Shown here one piece after another: positions 1-4,682 of a DNA stretch of 7,286 nt. This DNA is from OMOG01 sp041485845 (GTDB lineage: Bacteria; Acidobacteriota; Terriglobia; Bryobacterales; Bryobacteraceae): the NCBI GenBank assembly GCA_041485845.1, contig JBGPKH010000468.1, positions 1 to 7,286 of the forward strand, given 5' to 3'. Each line of letters begins with the position of its first letter. Positions within the stretch are counted from its first letter, which is position 1. Below the pieces are notes generated by a model. The model was not told the origin of the DNA. It searched no databases and worked only from the letters and a program-made list of their open reading frames with translations. Position numbers and translations under genes: made by a program.

Positions 1-158
1 ACAGCCGCGAACCCCCAGTCCCCAGCCCCCGCACAACCCCCAACCCCCAGTTCCCAACCCCCAACCCCCAGTTCCCAACCCCCAACCCCTGATCCCCAGC
101 CCCCAGCCCCTGGCCCCCAACGCCCCCAACGCCCAGTCCCCCACCCCCAGTCCCGAAA
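1..158. repeat. C-rich low-complexity leader with 21-bp tandem repeat
   Basis: Nearly every base is C with short A or AG/GT interruptions (runs such as CCCCCAACCCCCAGTT). Two exact 21-bp units lie at 37-57 and 58-78, and a third begins at 79 and breaks down after 89; from 90 to 158 the pattern is looser. The complementary strand has many runs of three to five G separated by 2-4 bases, which fits the G-quadruplex consensus, and the plus strand could form an i-motif. Two plus frames have no stop across it: one would read Pro-rich (PPTPSSQ units) and ends in TGA at 160-162, and the other is continuous with the nitrilase frame but has no ATG, GTG or TTG. A sequence almost devoid of T and G stays open by composition alone, so I do not call it coding. 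No promoter was recognisable in it. Confidence 0.75.
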
Positions 159-172
159 TTGAGCTACCATCC

Positions 173-180
173 GAGAAACT
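173..180 (+). promoter_or_regulatory. Weak ribosome-binding site of the nitrilase gene
   Basis: The word GAGAAACT ends one base before the ATG at 182, putting a minimal GAG Shine-Dalgarno core 6 nt from the start. No GGAGG is present. The same word at the same spacing precedes dxs, which supports both start choices. Confidence 0.4.
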
Positions 181-181
181 T

Positions 182-1054
182 ATGCCCATCCCCGTTGCCG
201 TCATCCAAGCCGGGTCCGTCCTCTACGACCGCGAAGCCTCCATCGCCAAAGCCGAAGCCCTCATCGCCCAAGCCGCCGCCGGGGGAGCCCGCCTCGTGGT
301 CTTCCCCGAAGCCTTCATCGGCGGCTACCCCAAGGGCGAGGACTTCGGCGCGCGCGTCGGTAACCGCACGCCGGAAGGCCGCAAGCTCTTCCGCCGCTAC
401 TACGAAGGCGCCCTCGAGGTCCCCGGCCCCGGCACCGCCCGCCTGGCCGAAGCCGCCCGCGCCCACTCCGCCTGGCTGGTCATCGGCGTCATCGAGCGCG
501 ATGGCGGCACGCTCTACTGCACCGCCCTCTTCTTCTCCCCCGATGGCGCGCTCGCCGGCAAGCACCGCAAGCTCATGCCCACCGCCATGGAGCGCCTCAT
601 CTGGGGCTTCGGCGACGGCTCCACTCTCCCCGTCATCGACACTCCCTTCGGCAGAATCGGAGCCGTTATCTGCTGGGAGAACTACATGCCGCTCCTGCGC
701 ACCGCCATGTACGCCAAAGGCATCCAGTTCTACTGCGCCCCCACCGTAGACGATCGCGAGACCTGGCCGGTCACCATGCGCCACATCGCGCTCGAAGGCC
801 GCTGCTTCGTGCTCTCCGCCTGCCAGTCGAACCACCTCATCCGCGGCGGCAGCGTCATCGTGAGCCCGCTCGGCCGTATCCTGGCCGGACCCTGCTACGG
901 CAGCGAGTCGATCCTGACCGCCGAGCTCGATCCAGGCGAGATCGCCGAAGGCAAGTTCGACCTCGATGTCGTGGGACACTACGGCCGCCCCGATGTCTTC
1001 CGGTTGGAAGTGGATGAGGGGACGGGTTATCATTGCGTTAAGGCACAAGTCTGA
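182..1054 (+). CDS. Nitrilase-family carbon-nitrogen hydrolase
   Basis: The 290-residue protein is a nitrilase-superfamily amidase/nitrilase, expected to be cytoplasmic and to convert a nitrile (R-CN) to the acid plus ammonia through a thioester intermediate. The catalytic set is visible: Glu43 in VVFPEAFIGGYPKG, Lys130 in GKHRKLMPT, the extra conserved Glu137 in AMERLIWG, and nucleophile Cys164 in GAVICWENYMPL. The blocks TMRHIALEGRCFVLSACQ (198-215) and GHYGRPDVFRL (265-275) are typical of true nitrilases (branch 1) rather than of general amidases. The length is slightly below the 310-350 residues common for plant and bacterial nitrilases, mainly through a short C-terminus. There is no signal peptide. 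The ATG at 182 puts the first beta strand (PVAVIQAG) at the N-terminus, as in homologues. The gene precedes dxs by 7 nt. Nitrilase or cyanide-hydratase-like specificity, and the natural substrate, cannot be told from sequence alone. Confidence 0.93.
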   Translation: MPIPVAVIQAGSVLYDREASIAKAEALIAQAAAGGARLVVFPEAFIGGYPKGEDFGARVGNRTPEGRKLFRRYYEGALEVPGPGTARLAEAARAHSAWLVIGVIERDGGTLYCTALFFSPDGALAGKHRKLMPTAMERLIWGFGDGSTLPVIDTPFGRIGAVICWENYMPLLRTAMYAKGIQFYCAPTVDDRETWPVTMRHIALEGRCFVLSACQSNHLIRGGSVIVSPLGRILAGPCYGSESILTAELDPGEIAEGKFDLDVVGHYGRPDVFRLEVDEGTGYHCVKAQV

Positions 1055-1060
1055 GAAACT
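1053..1060 (+). promoter_or_regulatory. Ribosome-binding site of dxs overlapping the nitrilase stop
   Basis: GAGAAACT begins on the last two bases of the nitrilase TGA (1052-1054) and ends one base before the dxs ATG at 1062. The arrangement suggests that ribosomes finishing the nitrilase reinitiate on dxs. It also favours the start at 1062 over a GC-rich in-frame extension that would overlap the nitrilase gene. Confidence 0.45.
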
Positions 1061-1061
1061 C

Positions 1062-2969
1062 ATGGGACACTTACTCGACCGGATAGACTCGCCCGAACAG
1101 GTACGGCGCCTCTCCATCCCCGAACTCGAACAATTGGCCGCGGAAATTCGCGAAGAATTGATTACCGTCCTTTCCGCCAACGGGGGACACCTCGGCCCCA
1201 ATCTGGGAGTGGTGGAGCTCACCATCGCCCTGCACTATGTCTTCAACACCCCCAAAGACAACTTCGTGTTCGATGTCAGCCACCAGGCCTACGTCCACAA
1301 ACTGCTCACCGGCCGCCACGACCGGTTCCACACCATCCGCACGCCCGGCGGTTTGAACGGCTTCATGCTGCGCACCGAAAGCCCCCACGATTGCTACGGC
1401 GCCGGACACGCCGGCACCGCCCTCTCGGCCGCGCTCGGCATGGCGGCCGCCCGCGACCTCGCCGGCGGCAAGGAGCACATCGTCGCCGTGGCCGGGGACG
1501 CCGCCTTCACCTGCGGCATCACCTACGAAGCCCTCAACAACATCGCCCACCACACCAAGCGCATGATCGTGGTGCTCAACGACAACGAGTGGTCCATCGA
1601 CAAGAACGTCGGCGCCATCGCCAGCTACCTCAACAAGATCGTCACCAGCCCGCAGTACGATTACCTCCACGACCGCGCCGGCAAGTTTGTCGAGCGGGTC
1701 GGCGGCAAGATCGCCCTCCGCATGGCGCGCAAGGCCGAAGAGCTCGGCAAAGGCATCCTGTGGCCCAGCGTCATCTTCGAGGAGCTCGGACTGAAGTACT
1801 TCGGACCCATCGACGGTCACGACGTCTCCACCCTCATCAAGACCTTCGAGTTCCTCAAGAAGCAGGACCGTCCTGTCCTGTTGCACGTGCTCACCCAGAA
1901 AGGCAAGGGCTTCGAGCCGGCCCTTCAGAAGCAGAAAAAGTTTCATGGCCTCGGTCCCTACGATCCCGAGACGGGCGAGACCAAGCCCCTCAGCCGCCGC
2001 ACTTATTCCGAGGTCTTCGCCGACACGCTGGTGAAGCTCGCCGATTCCGATCCGAAGGTCGTGGCCATCACCGCCGCCATGCCCAACGGCACCTGCCTCG
2101 ACCGTTTCCAGCCAAGTCACCCCGACCGCTACTTCGACGTCGGCATCGCCGAGGAGCACGCCGTCCTGTTCGCCGCGGGCCTCGCCGCCAAGGGCTTCAA
2201 ACCGTTCTGCGCCATCTACTCCACGTTCCTCCAGCGCGCCTTCGATCCCGTCGTGCACGACGTCTGCCTCCAGAACCTCCCGGTGGTCTTCTGCATGGAT
2301 CGCGGCGGCCTCTCCGCCGACGACGGCCCGACCCATCACGGCGTCTTCGACATCAGCTATCTGCGCGGCATCCCCAACCTGGTCCACATGGTCCCCAAGG
2401 ACGAGGATGAGCTCGCCGACATGCTCTTCACCGCCCTGAAGTGGAACGGCCCCATTGCCGTGCGCTATCCGCGCGGTCTCGGACCCGGTACCCCCGTCAA
2501 GGACGTGCCCCACGCCATCCCCATTGGAAAGGCCGAGCTGCTGCAACACGGTGAGAACGACCGCGTAGCGATCTTTGCGCTCGGCGCGCTCGTCCCCATG
2601 GCCGAGGATCTCGCCCGCAAGCTCGAAGGCGAAGGCTGTCCAGCCGCGGTTGTCAATGCCCGCTTCACCAAGCCCATCGACGTCGGGATGCTCGAGTTCT
2701 TCGCCCGCAGCGTGGAGGTCGTCGTGACTCTCGAGGACCACGTACTCCGCGGCGGTTTCGGCAGCGCGGTGCTGGAAGAGTTGAGCAACCTGGGCATCGC
2801 GACTCCCGTCGTGCGCATCGGCTGGCCCGACCAGTTCATCGAACACGGCAAGATCGACGCCCTCCGCCTGAAGTATGGAGTCGGCGTGGATGCCGCCATG
2901 GAAAAGCTCCGGCCTTACCTCAGTGGGGCAGCCACTCCGGCGCTCAGCCGAGTTGCCGCCGCCAAGTAG
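1062..2969 (+). CDS. dxs: 1-deoxy-D-xylulose-5-phosphate synthase (DXS)
   Basis: This 635-residue thiamine-diphosphate enzyme condenses pyruvate with glyceraldehyde-3-phosphate to DXP, the first step of the MEP isoprenoid pathway, in the cytoplasm. Length matches the family (about 620-640). The N-terminal ThDP domain has HLGPNLGVVELTIALH (43-58), DVSHQAYVHK (71-80) and the cofactor motif at 145-175. The central transketolase domain has the catalytic Glu364 in GIAEEHAV, Arg392 in STFLQRAFD, His425 in DGPTHHGVFD and Arg468 in AVRYPRG. The C-terminal domain (about 490-620) ends in the usual GWPDQFIEHG block. Two variations stand out: the ThDP motif reads GDA instead of GDG, and the catalytic loop reads AEEHA instead of the usual AEQHA. 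Together with NDNEWSIDKNVGA, they suggest a divergent DXS clade that I recall from Verrucomicrobia and Acidobacteria relatives. An upstream ATG at 966 would add 32 residues unlike DXS inside the nitrilase gene, so I reject it. The gene is probably cotranscribed with the nitrilase. Confidence 0.95.
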   Translation: MGHLLDRIDSPEQVRRLSIPELEQLAAEIREELITVLSANGGHLGPNLGVVELTIALHYVFNTPKDNFVFDVSHQAYVHKLLTGRHDRFHTIRTPGGLNGFMLRTESPHDCYGAGHAGTALSAALGMAAARDLAGGKEHIVAVAGDAAFTCGITYEALNNIAHHTKRMIVVLNDNEWSIDKNVGAIASYLNKIVTSPQYDYLHDRAGKFVERVGGKIALRMARKAEELGKGILWPSVIFEELGLKYFGPIDGHDVSTLIKTFEFLKKQDRPVLLHVLTQKGKGFEPALQKQKKFHGLGPYDPETGETKPLSRRTYSEVFADTLVKLADSDPKVVAITAAMPNGTCLDRFQPSHPDRYFDVGIAEEHAVLFAAGLAAKGFKPFCAIYSTFLQRAFDPVVHDVCLQNLPVVFCMDRGGLSADDGPTHHGVFDISYLRGIPNLVHMVPKDEDELADMLFTALKWNGPIAVRYPRGLGPGTPVKDVPHAIPIGKAELLQHGENDRVAIFALGALVPMAEDLARKLEGEGCPAAVVNARFTKPIDVGMLEFFARSVEVVVTLEDHVLRGGFGSAVLEELSNLGIATPVVRIGWPDQFIEHGKIDALRLKYGVGVDAAMEKLRPYLSGAATPALSRVAAAK

Positions 2970-2971
2970 GG

Positions 2972-2994
2972 TGGGGCGGGCGCTTCCGCTTCTC
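2972..2994. repeat. Degenerate short hairpin repeat, copy A
   Basis: Just after the dxs stop, GTGGGGCGGGCGCTTCCGC resembles copy C at 3072-3092 (15 of 16 bases shared over GGGCGGGCGCTTyCGC). Its second arm (CGCTTCTC) has decayed and pairs only partly with the first. I read it as a worn member of the same family as copies B and C. Confidence 0.35.
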
Positions 2995-3013
2995 GGGCTC
3001 GATCTGGAGGTGG

Positions 3014-3041
3014 GACAGACGATCGGTTTTTGTCGTCTGTC
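3014..3041. terminator. Perfect 9-bp hairpin between convergent genes, copy B (candidate terminator)
   Basis: GACAGACGA (3014-3022) and TCGTCTGTC (3033-3041) are exact reverse complements around a 10-nt loop that contains five T. It sits 44 nt past the dxs stop and 52 nt past the stop of the convergent oxidoreductase gene, where a shared terminator would be useful. No U-tract follows the stem on either strand, so it is not a canonical intrinsic terminator. Its 5' flank (GTGGG) and purine-alternating arm match copies A and C, so it may instead be a dispersed repeat. Confidence 0.35.
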
Positions 3042-3071
3042 ACCGACGGCTTTCAGTTTCAGCCGGCGACT

Positions 3072-3092
3072 GGGCGGGCGCTTTCGCCTGCC
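3072..3092. repeat. Short hairpin repeat, copy C
   Basis: GGCGGGCG (3073-3080) pairs with CGCCTGCC (3085-3092) across a CTTT loop: 8 bp with one G-T wobble. On the minus strand it starts one base after the TAG stop (3094-3096) of the oxidoreductase gene, so it could protect that transcript's 3' end. No T-run follows it. Confidence 0.5.
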
Positions 3093-3093
3093 A

Positions 3094-4473
3094 CTACTTC
3101 AGAGGCTTCAAATCCCCCAGTAGCGTGGGCACCAGCTCCGCCACCGTCGGGTGAATGTGCGTCGCCCGCTGGATCACGGTGTACGGCTTCTTCGCGTACA
3201 TCACATCCAGAATCGAATGAATCACCTCGTCGCCGCCGGTACCCAGAATGGCGGCGCCCAGGATGTCTTTCGTCCCGGCATCCACCACGATCTTCATGAA
3301 GCCCTGGGTCTCCCCCTTCTCCACCGCGCGGCCCACGCGCGTCATCGGGCGCATGGCGGCCAGCGCCGGCCGGCCCGATTTCCGCACCTCCGCGTCGGTG
3401 GCCCCCGCGCGTCCCAGCGGCGGATCGATGTACAGCGCGTACGCCGTGATACGGTCGCTCACGCGCCGCGAATCGCCGTCCAGCAGGTTCGCCGCGACGA
3501 TCTCGAAATCGTTGTACGAAGTGTGGGTGAACGCGCCGCGCCCGTTGCAATCGCCCAGCGCCCATATGCCGGGTACGTTGGCTTGCAGTTGGTCGTCCAC
3601 GGTGATGTACCCGTGCTCGTCCGTTTGCACGCCGGCGTTTTCCAGTCCGAGGTCGTCGGTGTTCGGCCGCCGCCCGACGGCCAGCAGAAGGTGCGAGCCC
3701 ACCACCTCGGGCGCGCCCGCCGTGCAGTCCACGCGCACGCCGATGTCGTCGCCGCGTTTGGCGGCGCCGAGGCACGTGGCATTGAGCTGGATGTGGATGC
3801 CCTCCGCTTCCAGAATCTCCTGCACCGCGGCCGAGACATCCTCGTCTTCGTGTTTGATCAGCCGCGGGCTCATTTCGAGGATCGTGACCTCGCTGCCGAA
3901 TCGCCGGAACATCTGTCCGAATTCGAGCCCGATGTAGCTGCCGCCGGCGATGATCAGATGACGCGGCAGAAAGTCCACCTCCATCATGGACGAGTTAGTC
4001 AGGTAAGGGACTTGGTCCAGCCCCGGCATATCGGGTATGAGGGCGCGCCCGCCGACATTGATGAAGATCCGCGGCGCCGTGAGCCGCGCATCCCCCACAG
4101 CCAATTCGTGCGGCGCGGTGAAGCGGGCGGCCGCGTGGTAGACGGCGATATTCGGCTTGCCTCTCAGCCCGTTTTCGACGCTCGCGCGGTCCTTCAGGGA
4201 GATCGCGTCCTTGCGCGCCTTCACGCGCTGCATATCGACGCTGACCGCACCGTCAATCGTGACGCCGAACTCCGCCGCGCGCCGTGCCATGCGTGCGGCG
4301 TACGCGCTGGCCACCATCGTCTTGGTGGGGATGCATCCGGTGTTGACGCAGGTGCCGCCGAAGTACTTGCGCTCCGCGATCGCGACTTTCATGCCGGCGT
4401 CCGCCATACGCGCGGCCAGAAATGGTCCGGCCTGCCCGCTGCCGATGATGATGGCGTCGTAAGTGTTAGTCAT
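3094..4473 (-). CDS. Class I pyridine nucleotide-disulfide oxidoreductase, mercuric-reductase-like
   Basis: The 459-residue flavoprotein uses NAD(P)H, FAD and a redox-active disulfide. Visible elements in order are: the FAD dinucleotide fold GSGQAG (11-16), the disulfide in GGTCVNTGCIPTK (Cys42/Cys47), the NAD(P)H fold GGSYIGLEFG (177-186), the second FAD motif WALGDCNG (304-311), and a dimerisation domain ending in HIHPTVAE with the His441/Glu446 pair of the partner active site. From memory it resembles the group often labelled mercuric reductase (PRK06370-type). However, it lacks the N-terminal heavy-metal domain and the C-terminal vicinal cysteines of MerA; the tail is DLKPLK, and no mer genes are nearby. 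Mercury reduction is therefore doubtful. It is not a clear match to lipoamide dehydrogenase or glutathione reductase, and the substrate is unknown. The ATG at 4473 places the FAD motif at the expected distance. No strong Shine-Dalgarno was seen. It converges on dxs. Confidence 0.9.
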   Translation of the reverse strand: MTNTYDAIIIGSGQAGPFLAARMADAGMKVAIAERKYFGGTCVNTGCIPTKTMVASAYAARMARRAAEFGVTIDGAVSVDMQRVKARKDAISLKDRASVENGLRGKPNIAVYHAAARFTAPHELAVGDARLTAPRIFINVGGRALIPDMPGLDQVPYLTNSSMMEVDFLPRHLIIAGGSYIGLEFGQMFRRFGSEVTILEMSPRLIKHEDEDVSAAVQEILEAEGIHIQLNATCLGAAKRGDDIGVRVDCTAGAPEVVGSHLLLAVGRRPNTDDLGLENAGVQTDEHGYITVDDQLQANVPGIWALGDCNGRGAFTHTSYNDFEIVAANLLDGDSRRVSDRITAYALYIDPPLGRAGATDAEVRKSGRPALAAMRPMTRVGRAVEKGETQGFMKIVVDAGTKDILGAAILGTGGDEVIHSILDVMYAKKPYTVIQRATHIHPTVAELVPTLLGDLKPLK

Positions 4474-4506
4474 AGCGCGTTAGGCCTATCATGAAACAAC
4501 CTTCTC

Positions 4507-4671
4507 ACCGCTCCCTTGAAAAACCCGCCATTTGTTCGCCCCTTGTTCCCCATATCTTCGCCTCGGCGAGTTTTTCATTGCCTTTGGTGGGCCGCAGGCC
4601 CATGCGGAACTCCCTGTGGTCGCGGCTCAGTCCATCTCCTGCCGAGCCGCGACCGAAGGGAGCGGTCCCTT
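4507..4671. repeat. REP-like palindromic intergenic element
   Basis: The 209-bp gap between the oxidoreductase gene and recQ contains stacked inverted repeats. TGGGCC-GCA-GGCCCA forms a 6-bp hairpin at 4588-4602. The main palindrome pairs 4610-4628 with 4644-4662: 17 of 19 positions, including an unbroken 11-bp GGTCGCGGCTC/GAGCCGCGACC, around a 15-nt loop. AAGGGA-GCGG-TCCCTT forms a 6-bp stem at 4656-4671, followed on the plus strand by TTAGTTTTAG. An 11-bp inverted pair, ACCGCTCCCTT (4507-4517) and AAGGGAGCGGT (4656-4666), brackets most of the gap, so the unit could be MITE-like. A related sequence lies inside recQ at 4961-4997. There is no coding potential. It may stabilise or end the recQ transcript. 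Confidence 0.65.
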
Positions 4672-4682
4672 TTAGTTTTAGT

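Noticed and set aside
966..1061. Upstream extension of dxs to an ATG at 966
   Set aside because: The 32 added residues overlap the nitrilase 3' end and have no DXS character. ATG 1062 has the RBS-like word and fits the family N-terminus.
164..1225. A 353-codon minus-strand frame opposite the nitrilase and the start of dxs
   Set aside because: It is low complexity and spans two real plus-strand genes. It is a composition-driven shadow.
1071..2846. A 591-codon open frame on the minus strand opposite dxs
   Set aside because: It mirrors the strongly conserved DXS gene. The translation is Val/Asp/Glu/Gly-rich with no recognisable motif, as expected from the antisense of a GC-rich gene.
2875..3299. 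Short plus-strand frames across the dxs end and the convergent intergenic region
   Set aside because: They overlap real genes and hairpin repeats, start without a ribosome-binding site, and show Ser/Pro/Arg composition typical of shadows.
3151..4494. A 447-codon plus-strand frame opposite the oxidoreductase
   Set aside because: The minus strand encodes all expected flavoprotein motifs. The plus translation is His/Arg/Val-rich with no domain.
4656..4682. Plus-strand hairpin followed by a T-rich tail, resembling an intrinsic terminator
   Set aside because: No plus-strand gene lies upstream for it to terminate, and in the recQ direction the T-rich part precedes the stem. It is better explained as part of the repeat element.
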